From contig CAWJXS010000003.1 in NCBI GenBank assembly GCA_963846885.1, forward strand, positions 286,066 to 350,065: a stretch of DNA of 64,000 nt, read 5' to 3'. Under the pieces are notes generated by a model that saw only the letters and a program-made list of their open reading frames with translations, was not told the origin of the DNA and did not search any database. Of the stretch, positions 8,732 to 17,724 are shown piece by piece (the stretch's first letter is position 1; each line of letters begins with the position of its first letter). Made by a program: the position numbers and the translations under genes. The DNA is from RPQJ01 sp963846885 (GTDB taxonomy: Bacteria; Pseudomonadota; Gammaproteobacteria; Steroidobacterales; Steroidobacteraceae).

Positions 8732-9859
8732 GTGGTCGAGCTGTCCCACGATTCCCGCCCGATCATCGGCCGCGGACCGCCGCTGACCGCGTATTTCCTT
8801 ACGCTGGCGGCGATCTCGGTCGGGCTCATGGTCGCGGACCAGCGCTACCAGCAGATCGACCGCATCCGCGAATCCATGAGCACGGTGATCTACCCGGTGC
8901 AGCGCGCGGTGGATTTCCCGTTCCGCGCCACGGACTGGGTCACGGGATCCTTCGCCGACCGCAGCCGCCTGCGGCAGGAAAACCTCGAGCTCACCGCGCG
9001 CCTGCGTCTGGCCAACCTGCAGCTGCAGCGCTTCGCGGTGCTCGAGGAAGAGAATCGCCGGCTGCGCGACATGCGCGCCGCCACGGCCGGCATCGCCGAG
9101 AAAGTGCTGGTGGCGTCCATCCTGAACGTCGACCTCGACCCCTTCCGCCATCGCGTGCTGCTCGACATGGGCGCCCGCGACGGCGTGTTCAAGGGCCAGG
9201 CCGTGCTCGACGGCGACGGCATCTTCGGGCAGGTGAGCAAGGTCAACGCGTCTACGGCCGAGGTCATCCTGATCAGCGATGCCGAGCATGCGATTCCCGT
9301 CCAGTCGAATCGCAGCGGCGTGCGCACGATTGCCGTCGGCACGGGCGACGAGAACACGCTGTCGCTGCCCTTCGTCACGGTCGAGTCCGACCTCCAGCAA
9401 GGCGATCTCCTGCTCTCCACGGGCATGGGCGGCGTGTTTCCGCCGGGGTACCCGGTGGCGCGCGTCTCGAAGGTGAAGCGGGCCGGCAGCACGTTCGCGC
9501 TGGTGGAGGCCAAGCCCACGGCCAAGCTCGACCAGGCGCGCGAGGTGCTGCTGATCTGGTTCAAGGAACCGGTGTTCGAAGCCGAACCGACGGCTACCCC
9601 GGTGATCGTGCCGCCCGCGACCGACCCGAAGGCCGCGGCGCCCGCGGCGGCAGGCCCCACACCCCCTCGCACGGCTGCTCCCGCCACTAATCCGGCCGGT
9701 ACCGCAGCAACCGCCACGTCGACGCAGCCGAAGCCCGCGACGAGCGCAGCCGCGCCCGCCGTCGTGGACGCCACGGCGGTGGCACCCTCGGCCAATCCCG
9801 CACCAGCAGCAACGGGCGACGCCGCACCGGCCCCGGCGCCGCAGGAAGGTGCGGAATGA
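8732..9859 (+). CDS. mreC: Rod-shape-determining protein MreC with a long Ala/Pro tail
   Basis: Inner-membrane periplasmic scaffold linking MreB to PBP2. It starts at GTG 8732. There is one membrane segment at about residues 18-35, then a coiled coil rich in Leu, Arg and Glu (about 65-110), then the twin beta-barrel domain ending near LLIWFKEP at about residue 276. The last 95 or so residues are an Ala/Pro/Thr-rich, low-complexity extension, so the protein (375 residues) is longer than simple MreC. Such tails are common in high-GC relatives and are probably disordered in the periplasm. The stop overlaps the mreD start (ATGA at 9856). Confidence 0.95.
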   Translation: MVELSHDSRPIIGRGPPLTAYFLTLAAISVGLMVADQRYQQIDRIRESMSTVIYPVQRAVDFPFRATDWVTGSFADRSRLRQENLELTARLRLANLQLQRFAVLEEENRRLRDMRAATAGIAEKVLVASILNVDLDPFRHRVLLDMGARDGVFKGQAVLDGDGIFGQVSKVNASTAEVILISDAEHAIPVQSNRSGVRTIAVGTGDENTLSLPFVTVESDLQQGDLLLSTGMGGVFPPGYPVARVSKVKRAGSTFALVEAKPTAKLDQAREVLLIWFKEPVFEAEPTATPVIVPPATDPKAAAPAAAGPTPPRTAAPATNPAGTAATATSTQPKPATSAAAPAVVDATAVAPSANPAPAATGDAAPAPAPQEGAE

Positions 9860-10341
9860 GGCCGATGAGCATGTTCGCGCGTCGCCTGCTGTACTGGCTC
9901 AGCATGGCCGCGGGCCTCGTACTGGCCATCGTGCCGCTGCCCGGCTGGCTCGACCCGGTCCGCCCCGACCTGGCGCTGCTCGCGATGATCTACTTCGTGC
10001 TGACGAGCCCCCGCATCGCGGGCCTCGGCTACGCCTGGCTGTCGGGCCTGTTCCTCGACGTGCTGCGCGGCATGGTGCTCGGCCAGCATGCGCTCGGCTT
10101 CCTGGTCGTCGGTTACCTCACCCACAAGCTGCAACTGCGGATGCGCATGTTCCCGATCGTGCAGCAGGCAGTCATCATCATGCTGCTGCTCGCCCTGTAC
10201 CACTTCCTCATGTTCTGGATCGACGGCCTCACCGGGCACGGGTTCACGGGCTGGGTGCGGTGGCTGCCGGTGCTGTCGGGAGCGCTGCTCTGGCCGCTGG
10301 TCGTGGCGCTGGGCGACTCGCTCACGCGCCGCTCGTCCTGA
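9856..10341 (+). CDS. mreD: Rod-shape-determining protein MreD
   Basis: Small integral membrane partner of MreC in the elongation complex. The 161 residues contain about five hydrophobic segments. Family marks are RPDLALLAMIYFVL near the N-terminus and GLFLDVLRGMVLGQHALGFLVVGYL in the middle. The ATG lies in an ATGA overlap with mreC, indicating translational coupling. It is followed 13 bases later by mrdA. Confidence 0.95.
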   Translation: MRPMSMFARRLLYWLSMAAGLVLAIVPLPGWLDPVRPDLALLAMIYFVLTSPRIAGLGYAWLSGLFLDVLRGMVLGQHALGFLVVGYLTHKLQLRMRMFPIVQQAVIIMLLLALYHFLMFWIDGLTGHGFTGWVRWLPVLSGALLWPLVVALGDSLTRRSS

Positions 10342-10354
10342 GCGCGCGGGCGCG

Positions 10355-12289
10355 ATGACACGCAATTCCCGGCTCAAGGATCACCACGCCGAACAACGCA
10401 TGTTCGGCCGGCGCGTGGTGGCGGCCTCGTTCGTCATCATGCTGCTGCTCAGCGCGCTGTTTGCGCGGCTCTTCTACCTGCAGGTCGTGCGGCACGAGTA
10501 TTTCTCCGACCTGTCGCAGGGCAACCGCATCCGGATCGAGCCGATCCCGCCACCGCGCGGACTGATACTCGACCGCGGCGGCGAGCCGCTCGCGCTCAAT
10601 CGCCCGGCGTACCAGCTCGAAGTCACGCGCGAACAGACGCCGGACCTGGACGCCACGCTGGCCGGCCTCGTCCAGCTCGGACTGCTGCCGGCGGAAGACG
10701 TGGCGCGCACCAAGCGCACGATCATGGCGCGGCGCGTGTTCGAGGCGGTGCCGATCCGGTTGCAGCTTTCCGAGATCGAGCTCGCGCGGTTCGCGGTGCA
10801 CCGCCCGGATTTTCCAGGCGTCGAGATCCGGCCGCGGCTCACGCGCCTGTATCCACACGGCGGCACGGGCGTGCATGCGCTCGGTTACGTGGGCGCGATC
10901 AGCGAGGACGACCAGAAACGCATCGACGTCTCCAAATACCTGGGCACGACGCTGATCGGCAAACTCGGCCTCGAGCGCATGTACGAAGACGTGCTGCACG
11001 GCGAGACCGGTTACCAGCAGTTGCTGGTGAACGCACAGGGCCGGCGCGTGGACCGCGTGGGCCTCAAGGCCCCTGACCTGCGCCGCAAAGAGCCGGTGGC
11101 CGGCGACGACCTCATCCTGACCATCGACCATCGGCTGCAGGCAGCGGCGGAGACCGCACTTGGCTCGAACCGTGCCGCGGTCGTCGCGATCGATCCCAGC
11201 AACGGCGACATCCTCGCGTTCGTCAGCACGCCCACCTTCGACCCCAACGGTTTCGCTCGCGGCCTCACCGTGCCCGAGTACCGCGCGCTGGCCGACAACC
11301 CGGACAAACCGCTCATCGATCGCGCGCTGCGCGGCGTGTACCCGCCCGGCTCCACGCTCAAGCCGTTCGTCGCACTCGCGGCGCTCGAATACGGCGTGGT
11401 GACCCCCGAGGACAGCCGCTACTGCCGCGGCTTCTGGCAGTTTCCTGGCTCGAGCCACCGGTACCGCGACTGGAAAAAAACCGGCCACGGCAACGTCGAC
11501 CTGCACCGGGCCATCGCGCAATCCTGCGACGTCTGGTTCTACGGCGTGACGGACCAGATCGGCATCGACCGCCTGCACGATTTCCTGATCCAGTTCGGGT
11601 TCGGCGAAAAAACCGGAATCGACCTGCAGGGCGAACGCTCGGGACTCGTGCCGTCGCGCGCATGGAAGAAGAAGGCTTTCAAGAAAAGGGAGCTGCAGGT
11701 GTGGTTCCCCGGCGAGACGGTCATCGCCGGCATCGGCCAGGGCTACATGCTCATGTCGCCGCTGCAACTGGCGCACGCTACGGCCACCGTGGCGACGCGC
11801 GGACAGCGGTTCCAGCCGCGACTGGTGCGCGCCGTGCGCAACTCGCAGACGGGCGTCGTGGTCGAGTTGCCGCCGAAAAGGCTGCCGGACGTCGCCGTCA
11901 AGGATGCGGCCCATTGGGACGCGGTGATCCAGGGCATGGTCGGCGTCGTGAGCCCCGGCGGCACGGCGTATCGGGCGCAGATGGGCGCGCCGTACCAGAT
12001 GGCGGGCAAGACAGGCACGGCCCAGGTGTTCTCCATCGGGCAGAACGAGCGCTACAACGAGTCGGAGGTCGCAGAGCGGCTGCGCGACCACGGGCTGTTC
12101 ATCGCCTACGCGCCGGTCGAGGCGCCGAAACTTGCGCTGGCCGTGGTGGTCGAAAACGGCAAGCACGGCACGGTGGCCGCCGCGATCGCGCGCAAGGTGC
12201 TCGACGCGTACCTGCTGCCTCCCGCAGCAGTGCAGGCGACCGAGGACCCGGTTGCGGTCACCCCGCCCGTCGGAGGCATCGAGGAATGA
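10355..12289 (+). CDS. mrdA: Penicillin-binding protein 2 (elongasome transpeptidase)
   Basis: Class B PBP that cross-links new peptidoglycan during rod elongation. The 644-residue product has a single N-terminal membrane anchor (about 20-43), a pedestal domain with PPPRGLILDRGGEPLA, and a transpeptidase domain. The catalytic S333-T-L-K336 lies in YPPGSTLKPF, SCD at 390-392 fills the SxN position, and KTG lies in MAGKTGTAQVF. These positions are close to those of E. coli PBP2. The ATG at 10355 is chosen over upstream in-frame starts that would lie inside mreD. It overlaps rodA by four bases. Confidence 0.97.
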   Translation: MTRNSRLKDHHAEQRMFGRRVVAASFVIMLLLSALFARLFYLQVVRHEYFSDLSQGNRIRIEPIPPPRGLILDRGGEPLALNRPAYQLEVTREQTPDLDATLAGLVQLGLLPAEDVARTKRTIMARRVFEAVPIRLQLSEIELARFAVHRPDFPGVEIRPRLTRLYPHGGTGVHALGYVGAISEDDQKRIDVSKYLGTTLIGKLGLERMYEDVLHGETGYQQLLVNAQGRRVDRVGLKAPDLRRKEPVAGDDLILTIDHRLQAAAETALGSNRAAVVAIDPSNGDILAFVSTPTFDPNGFARGLTVPEYRALADNPDKPLIDRALRGVYPPGSTLKPFVALAALEYGVVTPEDSRYCRGFWQFPGSSHRYRDWKKTGHGNVDLHRAIAQSCDVWFYGVTDQIGIDRLHDFLIQFGFGEKTGIDLQGERSGLVPSRAWKKKAFKKRELQVWFPGETVIAGIGQGYMLMSPLQLAHATATVATRGQRFQPRLVRAVRNSQTGVVVELPPKRLPDVAVKDAAHWDAVIQGMVGVVSPGGTAYRAQMGAPYQMAGKTGTAQVFSIGQNERYNESEVAERLRDHGLFIAYAPVEAPKLALAVVVENGKHGTVAAAIARKVLDAYLLPPAAVQATEDPVAVTPPVGGIEE

Positions 12290-13434
12290 GAACGGAAATC
12301 GCCGGGCCGGGGTACTCGAGTCGCGCGCAACGCACGTTCACGCTGACCGGACGCCTGCTCGATGCATTGCACATCGACGGGCCCCTGCTGCTGAGCGTGC
12401 TCGCCGTGTGCACGGCCGGTCTCGTCGTGCTCTTCAGCGCGGCAGGCGAGGACGTGCACGTTTTCCTCGGCCAGGCCGCGCGCGTGGGGCTTGGGCTGGG
12501 TGTGCTCACCTTCGTGGCGCAGATTCCGCCGCGGGTCATGCGCATCGGCGCGCCATTCCTGTATGGGTTCGGCGTGCTGCTGCTGGTGGCCGTGGCGCTC
12601 GTCGGCGACGTCGCCATGGGCGCGCAGCGCTGGCTCGATCTCGGGTTCATCCGTTTCCAGCCGTCCGAGATCATGAAGATCGCCGTGCCGCTCTGCTGCG
12701 CGTGGTACCTGCACGAGCGACCGCTGCCGCCGGACTTCACCACGCTGGCCGTGGTGGTCACGCTCGTGCTGGTGCCGGTGCTGCTGATCGCAGAGCAGCC
12801 GGACCTGGGCACCAGTCTGCTGGTCGCGGCCGGTGGCGGTCTCGTCATCCTGCTCGCCGGGCTGCAGCTGCGGTACATCCTGGGCCTTGGCGGCCTGCTG
12901 GCGGCCGCAGTGCCGATCGTCTGGAAGTTCTTCATGCACGACTACCAGCGGCAACGCGTGCTCACCTTCTTGAACCCGCAGAACGACCCGCTCGGCGCGG
13001 GGTATCACACGATCCAGTCGCAGATCGCGATCGGCTCGGGCGGCATCTTCGGCAAGGGCTACATGAATGGCAGCCAGGCACAGCTCGAATTCCTGCCCGA
13101 GCGCTCGACGGACTTCATCTTCGCCGTCATCGGCGAAGAGTGGGGGCTGGTCGGCAGCATGGTGCTGATGGCGCTGTACCTGCTGGTCATCGGCCGCGGG
13201 TTGTACATCGCGACCCAGGCGCAGGACACGTTCACCCGACTGATCGCGGGCAGCCTCACGCTGCTGTTCGCCGTCTACGCGTTCGTGAACAGCGGCATGG
13301 TCGCGGGACTGCTGCCGGTCGTCGGCGTGCCGCTGCCGCTCGTGAGCTACGGCGGCACATCTCTGGTGACCCTCATGGCAGGGTTCGGTATCCTGATGTC
13401 GATCCACTCCCGCCGCAAACTGGTCTCGACATGA
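12286..13434 (+). CDS. rodA: Peptidoglycan polymerase RodA (SEDS family)
   Basis: SEDS glycosyltransferase that polymerises lipid II together with PBP2. The 382 residues contain about ten membrane helices. SEDS signatures are visible: AQRWLDLGFIRFQPSEIMKI, EQPDLGTSLL (the conserved Asp region), RVLTFLNPQNDPLGAGYHTI, and GVPLPLVSYGGTS near the end. The start overlaps the mrdA stop (ATGA at 12286) and the stop overlaps the mltB start (ATGA at 13431), so PBP2, RodA and MltB should be made as one translationally coupled unit. Confidence 0.97.
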   Translation: MRTEIAGPGYSSRAQRTFTLTGRLLDALHIDGPLLLSVLAVCTAGLVVLFSAAGEDVHVFLGQAARVGLGLGVLTFVAQIPPRVMRIGAPFLYGFGVLLLVAVALVGDVAMGAQRWLDLGFIRFQPSEIMKIAVPLCCAWYLHERPLPPDFTTLAVVVTLVLVPVLLIAEQPDLGTSLLVAAGGGLVILLAGLQLRYILGLGGLLAAAVPIVWKFFMHDYQRQRVLTFLNPQNDPLGAGYHTIQSQIAIGSGGIFGKGYMNGSQAQLEFLPERSTDFIFAVIGEEWGLVGSMVLMALYLLVIGRGLYIATQAQDTFTRLIAGSLTLLFAVYAFVNSGMVAGLLPVVGVPLPLVSYGGTSLVTLMAGFGILMSIHSRRKLVST

Positions 13435-14558
13435 CACGGAAACGTCTATCGCCGCGGGCCTTCGGTCCGGCCCGCAGTCTTGCCCGCGCGTTCCTCTGCC
13501 TGCTGCCCGCTGCGCTCGCACCCGGCTCCGCTGCCTTCGCCCAGGCGTTCGATCCCGCGCGAGCAGACGTCGCCGCCTTCGTCACCGAGTTGAGCCAGAA
13601 ACACGGCTTCGAGCCGGAGTCGCTCGCGGCATTGTTCGCGCAAACCGAATCGAAGCCGTCGATCCTGAAGGCCATCGCCAAGCCCGCCGAGCGCACGCTC
13701 GGCTGGGACGAATACCGGCCGAAGTTCCTGGTGGAACGTCGCATCGCCCGCGGCGCCGCGGTCTATGGCGAGAAGCAAGCCGAGCTCGAGCGCGCGCAGG
13801 CAAATTCCGGCGTGCCGATCGACATCATGCTCGGCATCGTCGGCGTCGAGACGTTCTATGGCGAGAACATCGGCAAGCATCGCGTGATCGACGCCCTGTC
13901 GACGCTCGCCTTCGATTACCCGCCGCGCCAGGCGTTCTTCCGCAAGGAACTCGAGCAGTACCTGGTGATGGCGCGCGAGGAAGGCCTCGATCCGCTGGCG
14001 CCTGTGGGCTCGTACGCGGGCGCGATGGGCCTGCCGCAGTTCATGCCCAGCAGCTTCCGCAGCTACGCGGTCGACGGCGACGCTGACGGCAAGCGCGACC
14101 TGTGGAACGACTGGGCGGACGTGTTCGCGAGCGTCGGCAACTACCTCAAGGTGCACGGCTGGCGTGCCGGCGAGCCCGTGCTGGCCGCTGCCAACGCTGC
14201 CAATGCGCGTCTCGACGGACTGGAGAGCAAGCTCGCGCTGACCGAAACCGTCGGCTCGCTGCGGGCTCGCGGACTCAAGTTCGAGACGAACCTGCCGGAC
14301 AACGCGCCCGCGATGCTGGTGCCCCTGCGCGTGGCGGGCGGCACGGAGTATCGCGTGGGCTTCACCAATTTCTATGCGATCACGCGCTACAACCGCAGCC
14401 ACATGTACGCGAGCGCGGTCAGCGACCTCGCGGATGCGATCGCCGCGACCCGCAATGGCCAGCCGTTGCCGCCTGCCAGCGCAGTCGCGGCTCCGGCCCA
14501 GGCGTTGCCTGCTGCGCCGGACAGCGGCTGGTCGACCTCCACCGGTTCCAGAAACTGA
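13431..14558 (+). CDS. mltB: Lytic murein transglycosylase B
   Basis: GH103 lytic transglycosylase that cleaves the glycan strand to leave a 1,6-anhydro-MurNAc end. The 375-residue protein has an N-terminal signal peptide (cleavage likely after GSAAFAQ, about residue 38) without a lipobox, so it appears periplasmic and soluble. The catalytic glutamate is E140 in IVGVETFYGENIGKH; PVGSYAGAMGLPQFMPSSFR and the Asp/Gly loop DGDADGKRDLWND also fit the family. In Pseudomonas rlpA lies between mltB and dacC; here no rlpA is present and the next gene is the carboxypeptidase. Confidence 0.95.
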   Translation: MTRKRLSPRAFGPARSLARAFLCLLPAALAPGSAAFAQAFDPARADVAAFVTELSQKHGFEPESLAALFAQTESKPSILKAIAKPAERTLGWDEYRPKFLVERRIARGAAVYGEKQAELERAQANSGVPIDIMLGIVGVETFYGENIGKHRVIDALSTLAFDYPPRQAFFRKELEQYLVMAREEGLDPLAPVGSYAGAMGLPQFMPSSFRSYAVDGDADGKRDLWNDWADVFASVGNYLKVHGWRAGEPVLAAANAANARLDGLESKLALTETVGSLRARGLKFETNLPDNAPAMLVPLRVAGGTEYRVGFTNFYAITRYNRSHMYASAVSDLADAIAATRNGQPLPPASAVAAPAQALPAAPDSGWSTSTGSRN

Positions 14559-14579
14559 TTTCCCATTCACCTTCGAAGC

Positions 14580-15809
14580 ATGGTTCCCCTGCAGAAAATG
14601 AGACTCCAGCCGACACTCCTCGCCCTTACCTTCGCCGCGGCCCTCGCGCTTGCCGGTTGCGGATCCGATGATGACGCCGCCAAGGTCGCCAGCGGCGATG
14701 TCGCACCGGCCGCGGCGCCTGCCGCTGCGCCGGCGGCCACGGCGCTGCCGCCGCCACCGCAGCTCAATGCCCGCAGCTTCATCGTCCTCGATCACGAAAG
14801 CGGTCGCGTGCTGGCCGCGCTCGATCCGGATTCGCGCCAGGAGCCGGCGAGCCTCACCAAGCTGATGACGGCGTACGGGGTCTTCAAGGCGCTGAAGGAA
14901 GGCCGGCTGCAGCTCGGCGACATGGTGACCATCAGCGAGAACGCCTGGAAGCAGGAAGGCTCGAAGATGTTCATCGAGGTCGGCAAGCAGGTCTCGGTCG
15001 AGAATCTCATCGAAGGCATGATCGTGCAGTCGGGCAATGACGCCACCGTCGCCCTGGCAGAGAAAGTGGGCGGCAACGAACCCACCTTCGTGCAGATGAT
15101 GAACACCTACGCGAAGCAGCTCGGCATGACGGGCTCGCACTTCACCAACTCGGCGGGCATGCCGGGTCCCGAGCACTACATGACGGCGCGTGACGCAGCC
15201 ACGCTCTCCAGCGCGCTGATCCACGAGTTTCCCGAGTACTACAAGTGGTACTCGCAGAAGGAGTTCACCTGGAACGGCATCACGCAGCAGAATCGCAATG
15301 GCCTGCTCTGGCGTGACGCGACGGTCGACGGCATCAAGACCGGCCACACCGAATCGGCCGGTTACTGCCTGATCACGTCCGCCAAGCGCGACGGCATGCG
15401 GCTGGTGACAGTCGTACTCGGCGCCGACTCCATGCGCGCACGAGAAGACGCCAGCTCGGCGTTGCTGAGCTACGGCTTCAACTTCTTCGAGACCAAGCGC
15501 ATCTACGCAGCGGGCGAGGCACTCACCCAGATGCGCGTCTGGAAAGGCAAGCAGGACGAAGTCGGCCTCACCGTCGGTCGTGACCTGTACGTGACGAACC
15601 AGCGCGGACACGTGAGCTCGGTCAAGGCCGAGTTCGAACTGCCCGAGACGCTGGTCGCGCCGCTCGCCAAGAACAAACCCGTGGGCAAGGCAAAGGTAGT
15701 CGTCGACGGCCAGACGATCGCCACCTACGACCTGTTTCCGGCCGCGGACGTGCCTGAAGCCGGGTTCTTCGGTCGCGCGTGGGACAGCCTGCGCCTGATG
15801 TTCCACTGA
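14580..15809 (+). CDS. dacA: D-alanyl-D-alanine carboxypeptidase, lipoprotein form (PBP5/6 family)
   Basis: Removes the terminal D-Ala from peptidoglycan pentapeptides. The serine-acyl motifs are S91-L-T-K94 (EPASLTKLM), SGN (IVQSGNDATVAL) and KTG (DGIKTGHTESAG). A C-terminal beta domain and an amphipathic tail (FFGRAWDSLRLMFH) follow, as in PBP5/6. Unusually, the N-terminus ends in LALAGC, a lipobox at C27, followed by an Ala/Pro linker, so the enzyme may be tethered at both ends. The start at 14580 is used; ATG 14598 gives a tidier signal peptide and is a good alternative. The gene is placed by synteny and domain content. Confidence 0.93.
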   Translation: MVPLQKMRLQPTLLALTFAAALALAGCGSDDDAAKVASGDVAPAAAPAAAPAATALPPPPQLNARSFIVLDHESGRVLAALDPDSRQEPASLTKLMTAYGVFKALKEGRLQLGDMVTISENAWKQEGSKMFIEVGKQVSVENLIEGMIVQSGNDATVALAEKVGGNEPTFVQMMNTYAKQLGMTGSHFTNSAGMPGPEHYMTARDAATLSSALIHEFPEYYKWYSQKEFTWNGITQQNRNGLLWRDATVDGIKTGHTESAGYCLITSAKRDGMRLVTVVLGADSMRAREDASSALLSYGFNFFETKRIYAAGEALTQMRVWKGKQDEVGLTVGRDLYVTNQRGHVSSVKAEFELPETLVAPLAKNKPVGKAKVVVDGQTIATYDLFPAADVPEAGFFGRAWDSLRLMFH

Positions 15810-15818
15810 CCCACGCCG

Positions 15819-16703
15819 ATGGCCGACCCGTATCCGACCTGCTGGCTGAACGGCGCCTACCTGCCCCTCGCGCAGGCGCAGGTGTCGCCGCTCGATCGCG
15901 GCTTCCTCTTCGCGGACGGCGCGTATGAGGTCGTGCCCGTGCACCGCGGCCGGCCGTTTCGCATGCGGCCTCACCTCGAGCGATTCGATCGCAGCCTCGC
16001 TGAGTTACGCATCCGGAACCCGCTTTCGCTCGCACAGTGGAGCGAGGTCACGCACGAGCTGGTGCGGGCCGCGCAGGCGCCCGAACTGCTCGTGTACCTG
16101 CAGGTGACGCGCGGCACGGAGCATGGCCGCAACCACCTGTTCCCCCCTTCGTCGGTCGAGCCGACCGCCTTCGCGTTCGTCAGTCCGTATCCGCAGCCCG
16201 CGGCTTCCGTCCTGGCGAATGGATTGGCCGCCGTGACGCTCGACGACACGCGCTGGGCACGCTGCGACATCAAGTCCGTGGCGCTGCTGGCCAACGTGCT
16301 GTTGCGGCAAGAGGCGCAGGACCGAGGCGGCGCGGAAGCCTTGCTGACGCGCGACGGACGCGTGACTGAAGGCTCGTCGAGCACCATCTTCATCGTGCGC
16401 GCAGGCACGCTCATCACTCCGCCCAACGACTACTCGATCCTGCCCGGCACCACGCGCGATGCCGTGCTGGAACTCGCTGCAGGGGTGCTGCCCGTCGAGA
16501 TCCGCTGGTTCACCGTAGAGGAAATGCGCGGCGCCGACGAAATCTGGATCGCCTCGGCCGGGCGCGGCGTGCTGCCCGTGACAAAACTCGACGGCCAGCC
16601 AGTAGGCAGCGGCGCACCGGGCCCGGCCTGGCAGGCCATGCACGCGCGGCTGCAACGACACCTTGACGCGGTCGCCTCACGGCCGGCCCTGGAGGCCTGC
16701 TGA
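15819..16703 (+). CDS. dat: D-amino acid aminotransferase (fold-type IV PLP)
   Basis: Interconverts D-alanine/alpha-ketoglutarate and D-glutamate/pyruvate, a possible D-Glu supply for peptidoglycan. The 294 residues match fold-IV aminotransferases: DRGFLFADGAYEVVPVHRG near residue 26, PLP lysine K152 in RCDIKSVALLANV, and TEGSSSTIFIV for phosphate binding. Branched-chain aminotransferase and aminodeoxychorismate lyase share the fold. The DIKS context and the neighbouring cell-wall genes favour Dat. It lies 9 bases after the carboxypeptidase and overlaps ybeD by one base. Confidence 0.88.
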   Translation: MADPYPTCWLNGAYLPLAQAQVSPLDRGFLFADGAYEVVPVHRGRPFRMRPHLERFDRSLAELRIRNPLSLAQWSEVTHELVRAAQAPELLVYLQVTRGTEHGRNHLFPPSSVEPTAFAFVSPYPQPAASVLANGLAAVTLDDTRWARCDIKSVALLANVLLRQEAQDRGGAEALLTRDGRVTEGSSSTIFIVRAGTLITPPNDYSILPGTTRDAVLELAAGVLPVEIRWFTVEEMRGADEIWIASAGRGVLPVTKLDGQPVGSGAPGPAWQAMHARLQRHLDAVASRPALEAC

Positions 16704-16984
16704 TGAGCGACTCGCCGCCCGCGCGCGAAGACACCCTGCTGGTTTTTCCCACCGATTTTCCCGTGAAGATCATGGGGCTGGCGTCGGACGACTACCGCAG
16801 CCTGGTGCTTGGCATCGTCACGCGGCATTTCGGCACGCTGGCGCCGGAACGCATCGAGGAGCGCCCGAGCGCCAACGGCAAGTACCTGTCGATCACGGTG
16901 ACGGTCGTCGCCACGAGCAAGGCGCAACTCGACGCGCTCTACATGGACCTCACGTCCTGCAGCCAGGTGCTGGTCGCGCTGTAA
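16703..16984 (+). CDS. ybeD: YbeD/DUF493 family protein
   Basis: Small ACT-like protein of unknown exact function. In many gammaproteobacteria it lies between the dac gene and lipB. The 93-residue product contains FPTDFPVKIMG and YLSITVTVVATSKAQLDALYMDL, both family hallmarks. Here ybeD faces lipB instead of leading into it: the last 46 bases overlap the 3' end of lipB on the opposite strand (16939-16984). Confidence 0.93.
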   Translation: MSDSPPAREDTLLVFPTDFPVKIMGLASDDYRSLVLGIVTRHFGTLAPERIEERPSANGKYLSITVTVVATSKAQLDALYMDLTSCSQVLVAL

Positions 16985-17724
16985 TCCTCCAGCCCTGCGC
17001 GCGCGTGCGCAGCCGGCGTGAATCCGAGCGCGCGCAACAACTCCGGCGCCAGCACCTCTGCCACCGCGCGGACGGACGCCGGCCCACCGAGCGCGCTCAC
17101 CTGCGTCATCTCGAGACCCGCGTAGCCGCAGGGATTGATCCGCGCGAACGGCTCCAGCTCCATCGCGACGTTGAGCGCGAGGCCGTGATAAGAACGCCCG
17201 CGCCGGATGCGCAGCCCCACGCTCGCGATCTTGCGCCCGTCGACGTACACGCCCGGCGCATCGCGCTTGCCGTAAGCCTCGATGCCCCACTGCGCGAGCG
17301 CTGCGATCACGGCACCCTCGATGCCGGTGACCAGCGGGCGCACGCCGAGGCCGAGCCGTGAGAGGTCGAGCAACGGGTACACCACGAGCTGCCCGGGCCC
17401 GTGATAGGTGACCTGGCCACCGCGATCGATCTTGACCACGGGAATGTCGCCCGGCGCGAGCACGTGTTCGCTCTTGCCGTTCATGCCCTGCGTGAACACC
17501 GGCGGGTGCTCGAGGAACCAGATCTCGTCAGGGGTGTCGCGCGCCGCGGTGTCGGTGCGGCTCTGCATCGCGCGCCACGTCGGCTCGTAATCCACGCGAC
17601 CCAGCCACTTGAGCGCGGGCGCCGGACGCGCAGCCTCCGCAGCTCCGCCGTGCGCGCCGCGCTGCGATTCGTTGGCGTCGCGCTCAGCCACGCAGCGCCA
17701 GGCCGCCGGCGGCCAGGCCCGCAT
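16939..17724 (-). CDS. lipB: Octanoyltransferase LipB
   Basis: Transfers octanoate from acyl carrier protein to lipoyl domains, such as GcvH or the 2-oxoacid dehydrogenases. Conserved parts are EHPPVFTQG, DRGGQVTYHGPGQLVVYP, the K in RKIASVGLRIRRG and HGLALNV; the active-site cysteine lies in INPCGY. The start is uncertain. ATG 17724 overlaps lipA by 41 bases, while GTG 17691 would overlap by only 8, and the conserved core begins at about residue 39 of the longer form. The 3' end overlaps ybeD head-on. It is probably cotranscribed with lipA. Confidence 0.93.
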   Translation of the reverse strand: MRAWPPAAWRCVAERDANESQRGAHGGAAEAARPAPALKWLGRVDYEPTWRAMQSRTDTAARDTPDEIWFLEHPPVFTQGMNGKSEHVLAPGDIPVVKIDRGGQVTYHGPGQLVVYPLLDLSRLGLGVRPLVTGIEGAVIAALAQWGIEAYGKRDAPGVYVDGRKIASVGLRIRRGRSYHGLALNVAMELEPFARINPCGYAGLEMTQVSALGGPASVRAVAEVLAPELLRALGFTPAAHARAGLEDYSATSTWLQDVRSM

